From Haemaphysalis longicornis (lineage: Eukaryota > Arthropoda > Arachnida > Ixodida > Ixodidae), in contig CM023453.1 in NCBI GenBank assembly GCA_013339765.2, positions 87,362,685 through 87,426,684 on the forward strand: DNA of 64,000 bases, in the 5' to 3' direction. The position numbers and the translations under genes are program-made. Of the stretch, positions 37,501 through 47,660 are shown piece by piece. Numbering within the stretch: the stretch's first letter is position 1; the number at the start of each line of letters is the position of its first letter. The notes beneath the pieces are model-generated. The model was given only the letters and a program-made list of their open reading frames with translations. It made no database searches and was not told where the DNA came from.

Positions 37501-40500
37501 GTTAATATTTTTTATATATATATTTTAATCGGTAGCATTCTTTGCCGAGCACCTCCACAGCCAGGGGCGTGTAACGCCCTGCATTTTCACAATAATGCAG
37601 ATTTCGCGAAAGTTCCAAATGTAATCCGCTATAATAACATAATTGGCGATAATTGGTCGAACGAAATTTTTAAAAACTAAAAATTAACCAAAATATATAA
37701 AAAAATTACGGAAATCGTCAAACTGCATATCGCATGGCAATTCCACAATAATGCAGATTTCTGGAAAGTTCCACCTGTAATCGTTATTAGCGTAATTGGA
37801 GATAATTGGTCAAACAAAAATTTGAAAAGCTAAAAAATAACGAAAAGATGAAATAATTAAGGAATATGGCGAACCGTGCAACACCCTGCATTTCCACAAT
37901 AACGCAGATTTTGCGAAAGTTACAAATGTAATCTTTATAGTAACGTAAATTGAGATAACTGGACGGGCGAAATTTTGAAAAAAAAAAACTAAAAATTAAG
38001 AAAAATATTAAAAAATTACATGGCAAAACGTATAACGTATGGCATTTCCACAATATTGAAGATATCGCGAGGACAGGATTTAGAAAAACCGAAAATTTGG
38101 CCGGAAAAAACTCACACTCAAGACAGGCGGCATAAGAATGCTACGCATTAGTAGATAATTCTCTGAATATATCCAGAATTTTTTTATTTTGGTGAGGTGT
38201 TTTTTCCACTTAGAAAGCGTTGCTCGAACTCAGTGAGTCCGGGCACACTCATTTTGAGGAGACCCTTACATTCTCATAATCCAGATTTTTAGCTGAACGA
38301 AGAACAAGCTGCGCACAAATGTAAATCTTTCCTGCACCCTGTTCATTTGTGTCTTCATAGTTGAAGAAAGCTATTTTACTATAAAAGTCACACCCGTTTC
38401 ATCAATTACTCCGGCGCAAAAGCAGTTTCGCACTCGTCAGAACAAGCTGGCTGTTTTTTTTTCTCCTCAAACATGCCCACATCGTTACATTTCTAAGTTT
38501 AATTTGTTTCGAACGGCGTTTTATATTGCAGAAAACGTTCCAGGAGATCTCCACGGCTTTCGACAAAGTCCACAGGTAAGATTTAGCCGGTTGCTTTAAT
38601 GTTGCGTGTTGGGAGCGTGTAGGTGTCCTTCTATGTTGGCCCTGACAAGAGACTTTTACACTGTTCTGTGGAAAACGGCTGTGGATTGCAGGCTTGTTGC
38701 AACATCGCCTGTAGCCGTCAGTAACCTGCATGTTTTATTTCCTTTTTTTATTGTACGCTCAGGGCTTTACAGCATTGCAGAGGGGAGCGGGCACTGAAGA
38801 ACAGTGTTCAAGAAAAAAATAACATGAACAAGGCACTGCAACATTTTTAACACAGAAAGGCAACTATCATCAAAATGGAACTGTGTTACAACGTCAATAG
38901 GAATATAAAGCGAATAACTAAATCATCGTGTTCAATTGCCAACACTGAATAGGTTATCAAGCGCAGTTTCGAAAGTCAATTTGTGTAGCATCTGAGTGTG
39001 CAACATTTTGTATCCTTGAAGGTAAATACAGCGCCTAAAAACTGAAATTACATGGTATATTTATTTGCAGAAACGCAAATGGCTTTTGACTCACCCCTCT
39101 TCAACTTGCCACAGCGAAATAATTTTGTAGTGGCTTTACATATACCATACCATATGGAAGACACATGAGTAGACTCCCGTTACGATGAACTTGTTTGTCT
39201 TATCAGAAGTTCGTTTTACAGAAGTGTGAAAGCGCGATAGGCTTTTGCTGAATGCCTGGATTGCAAGGCATGGCAAGTAGCGCTTTTTGCGAGGGAAACA
39301 CAAAGAGTTGACTCCCTGACTCCGTGGAAGTGGCGGTGACGCGACCTCCCAATGTTTGCTACAAAGAGACAAGCCATTATATCATAATCATCATCATCAT
39401 CATACATCATAACCATAACCATAACGCTCCCGCTGAGGCACGGCAATGGCTAGGAGTTTCTCTGTTTGCAAATAGGAGTCTCCGCCGTCGCGTTCTTTCT
39501 ACTTTCTTCTTTTTTCTTCTCTGCGACGCCGACGTGCGCGTGACCGGCTGCGGCACTCCTTGCTTTTTTTTTTTTTTTTGCTTTGCCACTGGCTCCGCGG
39601 GGGTGGGGAGGCGGAGGGGGCGGCTAGTTATCCCAAGTCTTCCTTTCTCGCTTCTCTGGCTATCTCCTTCCGTGGCGCGCGGAGATGCCGATTCGCTTCG
39701 CGCCGTTGCCGCATTTACTTTCTTTTCTTTCATTTTTTGCCTTCCCTTCGGTCGCGTGAGTGCCCCACTAAGCCTCAGCGGTGCTGTTACTGCGGAAGTT
39801 TGTCTTAACAGAAGTGTATTGAGCCTGCGGAAAACCAAGCAAACGTACCCATGTTGTTCGGTGTATCCGAGAATTCGACTTAACCGAGTTCGATTTTAAC
39901 GGGAGTCTACCGTACATATTTGCCTCCCAGGGGGCAGCATCCCCTGATGTTACAAAGCAGCTTCAGAGAGCGGACCCCAGTGTATTTGAAGTTTCCAGTG
40001 TAGCTTGTGCACCTTATTGCCCCCGTGTGAGATACGCATGCCACGAGTAGACATCAAGCACGTTCTTTCATAGCAGGCACATCTGATGCGCCTCACCGCA
40101 CACGGGCTGAACGCTCTGCAAGCTGCACTACATGGATACAATGAATACAAACACTCGTTCGGCACAGAAATTGACTAGCTGCTGGGCATGGCAGGCCAGG
40201 TGGCGAGCTAGCAAGCCTTCCCTGGTGATGTTTTTGTGTTGTGTGCAGCCTCCTGACTTGGAAGAACCCTGGAACCACCGCGTGCCTGATGCTCACGCTG
40301 ATGGGGCTGCTGGCACTGGCCTTCTGGGAAGGGCAGGGCTTCGCCTTCCAGGTTGCCGGTGAGCATACCTATCCGCAGCCCAACCAAACCGACCTTTGAG
40401 GGTTTTAACAACGCAGCTGTTTAAACTTGAGTTCCAGCCGTGCCGGGCATCGATCAAAACTCGGTTCAGCAAAGGGGAGAGGAGGAAAATGCTTGGTCAA

Positions 40501-43500
40501 GAAGTGTGCGGTAAAGAGGCGAGGCGGCAAGGAGCTGACGAGCAAGTGTGGGGAGTGTGCGTCGCTGCGCCGATTTTCGGGTGCGGAGGCGCGCGACGGT
40601 GATTGGCTGCTCCTATAGTGACGACGTAAGCTCTGACGCGCAGGTGTTCTCCTAGTTGACAGAGACGGCGTGCGCTCAGCGGAATCAGTGTAGGATCTAC
40701 CGATACGATGGGCAGGCTATACTCAGTTACAACTCAAGAACGGCACCCCCTCATGTAGTGTATCACTCCGCCAAAGCGCCGGACCCGTGACGTCAGTGCG
40801 CGCGCGTTTTGAAAGGGGTTTGCTATGAATGCGTGATATCGTCTGCCTTGTCTCACGCAGTTTGTTTGTCGTCACTGGAGTCGTTTATAAGCATATTACG
40901 TCCAAAAAATCACGGGAACGGCTCACGCCATGTTCAAAATATTCCCAGTAACGCCCTACTTGCGCCGCGCGGAGAAACATCTGGCTATGGTGATAAGGCA
41001 CAGCGGCAACTTCCGGTGCCGTTCTTAAGTTGTCACCGAGTATAGTGAAGGCCACCAGCTCCACTGTTTGTTCAGTCATGGCATCTTGATTGAGAAGGTG
41101 GCCGAATTTTTTCTCTGTAAGTCTGACGCTGCCTGTATAACATTGCCTGTCGCGTCAGCCGCTTTTCAATGGGAGCGGTAGGACAACTGAGCCATGCCCG
41201 CCGGCACGCGCCACACCACGTATCAGCGGAGAAACTAGGCGTCCTGGGAGCTCTAAACACGGAGGCTCAGGAACACCATATCGCGAAGGCTCGACAAACC
41301 CCGTAAATTGTTTCGAATAGTTTTCGGGAAGCGGCGTAGCCCGGGGAACAGTACTAAGCCTGGCAGCATGCGGAAAGTCTAGCGACCGGGGAAGCGCAGA
41401 AGAGAGTGACAGGGAAGTTTCCGCGGCCAATTTTCAGCTGAAGCGATAGGCAATGCTATACAGGCGGCGTTGGTAACGCCCAGGACCTATGGCGTTGCTC
41501 TAGAAAGCGATAGGCTGCACTTACTGCGGTGATTCCTTGACTCAAAAATATCTAGCCTTAAGTCATCCCGCAGCTGCACAGGCACTTCTGACAGATTTGC
41601 GTTTGTTGAAAGGTTCATCACCTGGCAATTTTGTTTGTATTTGAAGTTTGCTAAGATGACCTGCCACCGGTGTGTTTGCATGTCTCCTTCTACTGAATGC
41701 TCACTTCATGTTGTGATAATCACTGCTAGAGCAGGCTGTAGTAAATTTTAATTCCATATGAACTTCACAGCTTAATAAATGGCCCTTGGGGGTTGTTCGT
41801 GAAGTGCACGCGAGCGGAAATTTGTGTTAAGTTGTTCGTTGAAGGGTATTGCAACGCACTGCAATGCGACTTACTATTTTCTCTGGCTGCTTTTTAAAAG
41901 CCCCCGGCACATTAAGTCAGTAATATTACTGAGCCATTAACTTAATTGCTCTTTTCAAGGGGCCGCTCAGTCAGGGTTATGCAGGAGCAATAGCAGCAGT
42001 TGTTGTCCCACACCGTGATTGCTGCTGCGATGTGATATTTGATCAGTGGTGGAGGGGACCGTGCTGATCTAAAATTAGCGCAGCAGGATTATGGTGGACT
42101 TTACGTAAGCGATGTTGCGGGGATATTCAAGCGAGCATTTCCGGCCTATAGAGGCAGTGCCGTGCAATTGGGACAAAGAAAAACGTACCTGATGTCGCGT
42201 TTCCACGTGCTCAAATTAAAATAGCCTGTTGAGCAACGAGTGCCGAAAAGTGAAACTCCAGGCGGAAGAAAACTACTTATTGGCGATGCGGCCAGTTTAG
42301 GAACTGATGATGATGTTTCCTGGTGAACAGTGCCCTGTCGGATTTCATACTAACATATACTAGGGAGAAATCTGGCCCCAATGTCTAGGGGAGCCGCGCT
42401 TCAGCGAGCGTTCCGTCATGTACCCGGCAGGCACGTTCCACTTGACCTTGGCATGGCTCAACAGCAGACGGAAAACTCGGCTTTGGCTGCCAAAAAGCAA
42501 GAATATTAATGCAGAAGATTAATCAAATTTGTTTTGTTAAAGCTCCGGAAAGACTTATTGGTCAGGGATTATTTAGAAGCTTCATGCAGGATGAACAAGA
42601 AAAAAATGTTACCCTTTTTTGTTCTATTTGGCTTCGAGACAAAAAAGAAGCCATGTGGCTAGCTAAGCCAGGTAAGCGAGGAACGTCGTTAGCTGCAATG
42701 GCGCCGCCCACGGCGGCCCGCGACTGCAACGCCATATTTCCCTGTAGTATATATTAGTATGAAACTCTATGTCACGAGTCCCCGTCTACCACTACTGTCT
42801 TGTCGTCTTCGTGGTCGGAGGATGCAGCGGGCCAAGAGATTGAACAAGCCTATTGGGGAAGAGAGTACGTTGTAGTGACCAAACACCACACCATCAATGG
42901 CGTATGAAAAAGTAGGGCCGTCCTGTTTGGGCCACCGTTAACAATACTGCTATGAAATCACAGCTGCTGGGAAAAATCTTCATTTCAGAGCTAATTTAAG
43001 GTGGCTATGATGGTGGCTTAGGTGAACACGCTTACCTGCCAGGTACAGCGGTTTGCTGAATTGAATTGTAGGAACAGATTTCGTCTTCATATAAGCATCG
43101 TTGAGATCACTTCCCGCTTTCCCGCTATTAAACGGCTTCTCTGTTAAATGCATTTGATGCTTCCTTTAACTTTCAAATCACTAACTGCACTGCCATTTTA
43201 AGTTCGTCATTTTATGTGTTCTCATAATCGTCATGCCCACGCCTTCGGCACCTCTTGTCAGAAGGCAAGAGCTTATAATTCGTGATCAGTGAAAAGCTGG
43301 CCAAACATTGGTAGGAATCCGTGCAAGGTCGCTGCTTCTAATTCATGCTGGGCTCTTCCCTGACCCTCGTGCTACATTTGCAGGCACCGTGCTGCTGATG
43401 AAGCTGTTCGTAGTGGACCATCTGTTCAGCCGTTTCCCTCGGCTCGCCGCCACCTGCGACCTGATCAGCCACGCCTGGGACCGCCTGCCCGTGCGCCCCG

Positions 43501-43517
43501 CGGACAGCCGCGCCTAA
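25315..43517 (+). CDS. GRAMD4-like membrane protein without a GRAM domain; ten-exon gene model (5' end incomplete)
   Basis: Exons are 25315-25562, 26742-26969, 29414-29439, 30571-30662, 31838-31929, 32563-32590, 33870-33950, 38532-38575, 40249-40358 and 43384-43517. All have AG/GT borders and compatible phases, giving 360 residues and TAA. Residues 1-82 are acidic and alanine-rich; 83-158 are basic and disordered-looking with two CxxC-like cysteines. Two membrane segments follow, at about 192-222 and 291-327, each introduced by a [LV]-x-W-K-[HN]-P motif (184-190 and 281-287). The C-terminus, KLFVVDHLFSRFPRL...WDRLPVRP, resembles the end of the membrane region in GRAMD4, a protein reported in mitochondria/ER-linked apoptosis and autophagy, and less closely the C-terminal membrane region of MCTPs. 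Human GRAMD4 continues into a GRAM domain; here the stop comes first. There is no in-frame ATG before the first exon, so at least one 5' exon is missing. An MCTP relative or a GRAM-less isoform are alternatives. Confidence 0.7.
26742..26969 (+). CDS. exon b of the GRAMD4-like gene
   Basis: The acceptor TATTACAG at 26741 and the donor CCATA|GTAAGT give one base, 75 codons and two bases. The peptide includes CSRCSAYVRGG and an arginine/glutamine-rich stretch RREQLQERRVVEP, then DPPFSYP. In-frame reading into the intron meets TAG at once, which supports the donor position. Confidence 0.6.
27325..27640. repeat. dispersed repeat shared with 53820-54060
   Basis: In intron b-c, a block CTGGCAGGCCCGGATCG, TTTTGTCAGCAGGCTTTCCC and CAAAGTGGAACACGTCAGC matches the block at 53822-53890 in the same order. 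Downstream, GCAAGCCTGGACTACGCC also matches 54013-54030. Within this copy a GCTCCTCA..CGCACG..CGCGCTCGG unit is duplicated (about 27518 and 27608). Confidence 0.55.
29414..29439 (+). CDS. 26-bp micro-exon c of the GRAMD4-like gene
   Basis: TTGGTTTTTACAG precedes and GTACGT follows this 26-bp segment. Its length (remainder 2 on division by 3) is exactly what is needed to join exon b (2-base overhang) to exon d (needs a 1-base overhang), encoding Y-VRDTLLKY-E. Without it the reading frame of exons b and d does not connect. Confidence 0.6.
30008..30129. repeat. 122-bp near-perfect hairpin (intron c-d)
   Basis: The left arm TGTTCTTGAAG..CTGTATTAAAACTTA..GGAGCACACAAAG pairs with the right arm CTTTGTGTGCTCC..TAAGTTTTAATACAG..CTTCAAGAACA around a loop of about 12 bases. 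The arms are about 55 bases each with a few mismatches. It may be a foldback MITE or a pair of inverted repeat ends; a hairpin transcript is possible since it lies in an intron. Confidence 0.75.
30571..30662 (+). CDS. exon d of the GRAMD4-like gene
   Basis: The acceptor GTCTTTACAG and the donor TCT|GTGAGT flank 92 bp encoding RVDNWLKDVLHEYRKLVRWKHP followed by ARSAWVLS, the first W-K-x-P motif and the start of the first membrane segment. Confidence 0.75.
31838..31929 (+). CDS. exon e of the GRAMD4-like gene
   Basis: The acceptor TTTTTTTCCCACAG and the donor TG|GTAAAA flank 92 bp encoding most of the first membrane segment (LWMNYLPLLLIAGALLYLNG) and VSLDD. The donor is weaker than the others (GTAAAA). 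Confidence 0.75.
32563..32590 (+). CDS. 28-bp micro-exon f of the GRAMD4-like gene
   Basis: TTTCTTTTTTTCAG precedes and GTACGT follows. One base completes a Trp codon and nine codons follow (VFRTQEETK). Phase matches both neighbours. Confidence 0.65.
33467..33649. mobile_element. 183-bp inverted-repeat MITE (intron f-g)
   Basis: The left end GAGAGTTACATCAGAGCGGAG pairs with the right end CTCCGCTCTGATATAACTC, and the inner CGGTACCCG/CGGGTACCG blocks extend the inverted repeat. The interior contains an inverted copy of the 17-mer AGTGCCTAGAATATACT found at 2941 and 3516. No coding capacity. Confidence 0.65.
33870..33950 (+). CDS. exon g of the GRAMD4-like gene
   Basis: The acceptor GTTTTGCAG and the donor TCG|GTGAGG flank 27 codons in phase 0 at both ends. 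The peptide is basic at its start (PRRHFGGRRR) and continues TVLNDVTRVMKLDMRVS, a likely amphipathic helix linking the two membrane segments. Confidence 0.7.
34050..34484. mobile_element. 435-bp TTAA-bounded MITE (intron g-h)
   Basis: The left end TTAAAGGGTCCCTGCAACAC matches the reverse complement of the right end, TTAAAGGGACCCTGCAAC. TTAA flanks both ends. The terminal sequence is similar to that of the larger element at 14168-16498 (TTAAAGGGGCCCT), so both likely share a transposase source. No coding capacity. Confidence 0.7.
36234..36334. repeat. two-copy direct repeat (intron g-h)
   Basis: CATTAAATGGGTTACACAG occurs twice, with one base difference, 59 bp apart, each preceded by a TTCATTAA-like block and followed by ACCAT. 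It is a local tandem duplication. Confidence 0.6.
37570..38060 (+). repeat. tandem array of an AT-rich ~154-bp unit, about three copies
   Basis: The phrase (T/C)CACAATAATGCAGATTT, or a near variant, recurs at about 37588, 37744, 37895 and 38049, giving spacings of 156, 151 and 154 bp. Each unit continues with GAAAGTT, a TAAT..TTATA block, GATAA(T/C)TGG and an A-rich stretch. Unit divergence is considerable, so the array is old. A solo unit lies at 9849-9990. It resembles a small satellite within intron g-h. Confidence 0.75.
38532..38575 (+). CDS. exon h of the GRAMD4-like gene
   Basis: The acceptor TATATTGCAG and the donor CACAG|GTAAG flank 44 bp encoding KTFQEISTAFDKVH plus two bases of a Ser codon. 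It continues the helical stretch before the second membrane segment. Confidence 0.7.
39166..39914. mobile_element. pogo-like MITE with GTAGACTCCCGTTA ends (intron h-i)
   Basis: The left end GAGTAGACTCCCGTTACG pairs with the reverse complement of the right end (CGGTAGACTCCCGTTAAAA). Inside each end lie further short motifs (GAAGTTCGTTTTA; CGACTTAACCGAG), as in other deleted Tigger-type elements here. The 750-bp interior has microsatellite-like CAT/ATAACC repeats at about 39379-39425, a T-run at 39565 and no transposase. Confidence 0.65.
40249..40358 (+). CDS. exon i of the GRAMD4-like gene
   Basis: The acceptor TTGTGTGCAG and the donor GCCG|GTGAGC flank 110 bp. The peptide holds the second W-K-x-P motif (LLTWKNP) and a hydrophobic run rich in L, A, M and G, the start of the second membrane hairpin. 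Confidence 0.8.
40717..41045. mobile_element. 329-bp MITE with 30-bp termini (intron i-j)
   Basis: The left end CTATACTCAGTTACAACTCA and following GAACGGCACC pair with the reverse complement of the right end (CTATACTCGGTGACAACTTA then GAACGGCACC). The interior is GC-rich with GCCGGACCC and GTGACGTCA, and has no reading frame of note. The family is not recognised. Confidence 0.65.
43384..43517 (+). CDS. terminal exon j of the GRAMD4-like gene
   Basis: The acceptor ACATTTGCAG precedes 134 bp ending in TAA (followed by TAG). The peptide TVLLMKLFVVDHLFSRFPRL and the following tail, which includes WDRLPVRP, align with the GRAMD4 region immediately before the GRAM domain, then stop. Codon use is strongly GC-ending, unlike the AT-rich introns. 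Confidence 0.8.
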
Positions 43518-43814
43518 TAGCGCAGGTCCAGCGCCTAGGGCCCACGCAGCCTTGGGTCCCCTGTGTGCAGCGCCTTGGGCCTAAGCTGCCTGGAATTGTG
43601 CAGTCGAGGAGATGTGCAAATTGCACGTCTAAGGTCTCCTGCCAATCCACGCCCTAGCAGTGGCCACAAGCTATGTGCCATGTGCACTCCCAGTAGGGGT
43701 CACGCACGTGCTGTCTCCCTGCTTCTCACGACTTCCAGGAGCCTACCTGACTGTCGGTTCCTTTAAGTTGCTTTCTGTTGCTACTTGCTGAAAGCCTGTA
43801 AGAGCATTCTAAGT

Positions 43815-43820
43815 CATAAA
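43815..43820 (+). promoter_or_regulatory. possible polyadenylation signal (CATAAA)
   Basis: CATAAA, a known variant of AATAAA, lies 298 bp past the stop and is followed by TGTATGTGTG, a GU-rich downstream element. It is the best candidate for the 3' end of the GRAMD4-like transcript. Confidence 0.4.
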
Positions 43821-44087
43821 TGTATGTGTGCTCCAGCAACACGTCTCCTGCCTGTGTTACTCGGTTCCCTTGCGTGCATTTGTCTTGGTGAGGCATGCAC
43901 GAGGCATTACTCTGCCCGTTCTGCTGACTTCGAGATGTCTCCGACGAATGTTGTAGCAGGATAAAGAGGAGAGGCAGTCTTTCTGGTTACGGCTGTGTCC
44001 TTCCCACGAGAAAATTGAACAGGAAAACGACACTGTCGTCGGTTGCTTCGAAGTGAAGGAATCTTCGCATGCCCTGATAGAGTCTGC

Positions 44088-44174
44088 CTGCCTGCCGCTG
44101 CCTGCCTGCCTGCCCGCCCGCCTCGCCTGCCCGCCCGCCCGCCCGCCTGCCCGCTTGCCCGCCCGCCCGCTGTG

Positions 44175-44218
<44 letters not shown>

Positions 44219-44258
44219 CCCTGCCCCACCCGCCCGCCTGCCTGCCTGCCTGCCCTTA
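44088..44258. repeat. (TGCC/CGCC)n microsatellite
   Basis: About 170 bp of CCTG and CCCG tetranucleotides. The array has a pure CCTG core (about 44174-44219) flanked by CCCG-interrupted arms. Confidence 0.9.
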
Positions 44259-46105
44259 TAGCTCGTAAGTATAGTATGCGATGTATGCTGAAGCACTCGC
44301 GGCCAGTGCAAAGTTTTGCGGGGTTTCGAAACAACTAATCTGTGAATGTGAGAACTCTTCACACCCGTGTGCAAATTCTGCGATGAACCTTCCACATTGA
44401 TGCACATCTGGACTTGTGCCCAAAGACTATCATTCGGCTCTTCAATGACGTCATTGGTCCCTCCTCTCAAGATGAGGATCCACAACCCGGCCCTCCAAGG
44501 GACAGTAAAAATTGCCAAGTCCCACGCTCCTCCCAGTCGTGAGGAGTGACACGTATGCAAGGCGCCGGCTTTTTCGTGCATTGGGACATTCAGTGGCATC
44601 GCATTTTTAATGACCCGCCGAATATTCATACAGAATGCAGTCAATGGCTCGAAACCCACGAAAAATCCCACTAACTGCTGTTGCAAATAAAAAAAAAACA
44701 TTTGGCATTCGATTTGACATTCGGTGCCAGTTTCTTCTGAATATTCGTATTGGACTCGAAATTTCCCTCTTTGAATTGCCGTTGAAACAAGGTGTGTTTG
44801 CGTTCACATGAATGGGAATTGCCCCTGAATATTTTGAGCGCCAATGGAGTTAGCCTCAAGTTGGTCTGGATTTTTCGCGTCGTCCGAGTGAAAAAAAGTG
44901 TAAACAAGCTGAAAGCTAGAAAAAAGCGAGACCAGAATGACTGCGACACAGGCACTCACGTGGAGCTCAGGACCAGACAGCACAGCTCTCCGTGTGCCTA
45001 CCGGGAGGAAACAACGCGAGCAACTGAGCACGAGAGCTTCAAGACTGTGTCGCGAACGCGTACACAGCCAGCCACCGATCATGTGAACACTGGCTGCCAG
45101 CAAGAGGCAGAAGGTGTAGCATAAAGAACAAGCGCAAGACACAGAAAGTACAAGGGCACCTCAAAAGTAGGCTGGTCGCGACGGCCGTTATCTGGTGTGC
45201 CGTGCAATTTTAAATTATGTTTGCGACCTAGCCGTAAGGGTAAGTTGCAAATACTCTTGGGTAGTGTTTGGCATTGCTAATTTCCCTAGCGTGTACAAAT
45301 GGCGTTAACAGCCTCGGAGATCATCCACTTCTGTACGATAGAATGGCTTTTCATTTTTTTTTACTGCTGTTACTTTGAGCGCCCCAAATGTGCTTATAGC
45401 TGCTTTTAGAAGTGTCATAGCTACCTGCTTCCCGCGATCTCTGGCGATATTTCTGTCACGGAGCGGCGAACGAACGAGGCCCCGCCTCGTCAAGTTTCGT
45501 GGCAAAGCCGTGAGAGGGCGCCCCTTGTCTGATCGCCTCTATGAAAGCGGCGCTGGCATCGAGGCACCCTAGATCGGAATGGGTCCTTCTAGTCACCACT
45601 GGCTGAAGCGGCTAAAACGAGTGCGCTGGAGTGCATTACCGCGCCGTCTGCACCTGAAAGAATAATCGACAGCCGGAACTGGCCGTGCGTCGTTTGTCCC
45701 GATTTGACTCGTTCCATTTTAGAGCCCGGTCCCCGCGCAGGCACTGTCGGGATCGTATTTTTATTAGGTCGCCCAAGCGGTGCGCGACATTTACTATTCC
45801 TGTTAGCTCTCGCTCCTCCTCGCTCACCGCACTTGTCTCTGAGGCGCACAGGAATTCGTTCCCGCGTCCATCGGGGGACTGTGTCGGAGGAGGGCCTCGT
45901 GCGACGGCGCGCGCAACTGGCGGGGGACATTTTTGGCCCAGCGTCCCGCATGGCTCGGGTGGCAGCAGTGGGCGACGCTGCAACCCAGCTGCTGCACTGC
46001 GGGTTGCGGCCGCAAGCCCGCAGCGCGAGGTAATTACGCGTAACCGTGCATACCAGCCGTGTGCCAAGGGCTATCACTCTCTCTTTCTATTTTTCTCACG
46101 CGCGC

Positions 46106-46225
<120 letters not shown>

Positions 46226-47503
46226 ATCCAGCTGGCTTAGTCGTCTGCCAACCGCCATTCTGCCAACGAAGGCCTCCACCTTTTTCCCATCTTGAATCGT
46301 CTACATAGGTTTACCTGAAGGTCCAATCCGCAAGTTTTCTCCGCTTCTTCGCGCCCCGAAGCTTCCCTGCAATCTGGCTTGAGCCCATAGGGAAAGCCGA
46401 CCCACCAAGCACGCTAAAGGCGGTGCGGCCTGCGGATAGGTGGTAGCGCCTAAACATTTGCGCAATTCTTTACAACACACTCTTTTACAATAATGATTCT
46501 GCTGTGAAATGATCCGCTACGGACTGTTCGCAATGCGTAATGCCTGCGATATCGCCTCCATCTCCGTTGCCTGTTAGAAACATTAAAGTAGGGCTACGCA
46601 ACTTGCAGTTCAGGCCTTTTATTTATCGCGGTCGTTTGCTCAATCTGTCACGTTTAGCTTGCAAACACGCAGTTTACAGGAGGGCATGTGTGCGCACTTG
46701 ATGTCGTGCCAGTGCACCCTTCGGCCTCTGACCCACCTCCTGCTTCCACTGCCAGTCACTGTTCTGTCCAGGTATAAAAATACAAGGCTTGCCGTTTCCT
46801 GTGCTAATGCTTGTCGTTCGAAGACTCAGCCCGGTTTCTTTGCCAAGGTGAAAGCACGGAAAGGCGATTCGTTTTTCGTTCGCATGGATGATTGCCCGTA
46901 GGCTGACGCCTTGTTTTGCGTTTGCCTCTGTAAACAAGTGCGTCTACTATACACGCTTTCCCCTCCCCCCAAGAAGTCTCCAATCATACAAAGCCTAAAA
47001 GAGCGCTGGTCGTGGTGCTGTTAGTCCCAAAAAAGCGAATAAAATTTGCAAAGCGAAGCAAGTTTTCGGGCGGTTCCTTCTCGGGTTTTCATTCGACAGT
47101 CAAGCACTGCACATACAGCCGCGGACAGCCGAGTTCGCATATTCGGTTACACAGAAAGATGTCGGTGCCCTTTCCTCATTCTCAATTTCTCACACTTCAT
47201 TGGTGGTCAGTACACATACGGTTGTTTTTTTTTCTTTTTCTCTTTTTTGCGCCCATTTCAGGGCCTTCGGTCGACCGGATAGGTCCGCCATGCCCTTGCC
47301 CATCCCAACACGCTCGACGGTACAAAGTATACACCATCGGTACGCGTCATTTTATCTACACCTTGCTGCCGGGAAGCATGTTTCTTGAGTGCGTATATGT
47401 TTCTATGTTGCTTTCTCCTTGGACATACCTGTCAAAGGAGAAGTACCCTTTACAGGAGCCCGAAATATGTCAACTGGACTACAAACCGCGTCAGATGATG
47501 ATG

Positions 47504-47660
47504 CATGTTGAATTGCGCTACGTTTACAGACGAATAGGACACTAACATGACTGGAAAAGGACTTATGGTGCTTCAACATGATGAATCATGTTGAATTGCG
47601 CTACGTATACAGACGCATATGACACTAACAGGACTGGAAAAGGACTTATGGTGCTTCAAC
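47504..47660. repeat. 83-bp tandem duplication
   Basis: Two units start CATGTTGAATTGCGCTACGT and end GGTGCTTCAAC, 83 bp apart, with about five differences in the aligned part. Low divergence suggests a fairly recent duplication. Confidence 0.8.

Noticed and set aside
37441..38060. CRISPR-like spaced repeats
   Set aside because: The unit is about 154 bp, AT-rich and diverged throughout; there are no short identical repeats with unique spacers, and the genome is eukaryotic.
44043..44701. Frames of up to 264 codons over the CCTG/CCCG array
   Set aside because: Most of the apparent peptide is GRQA or CLPA repeat from a tetranucleotide array; the flanks show no domain.
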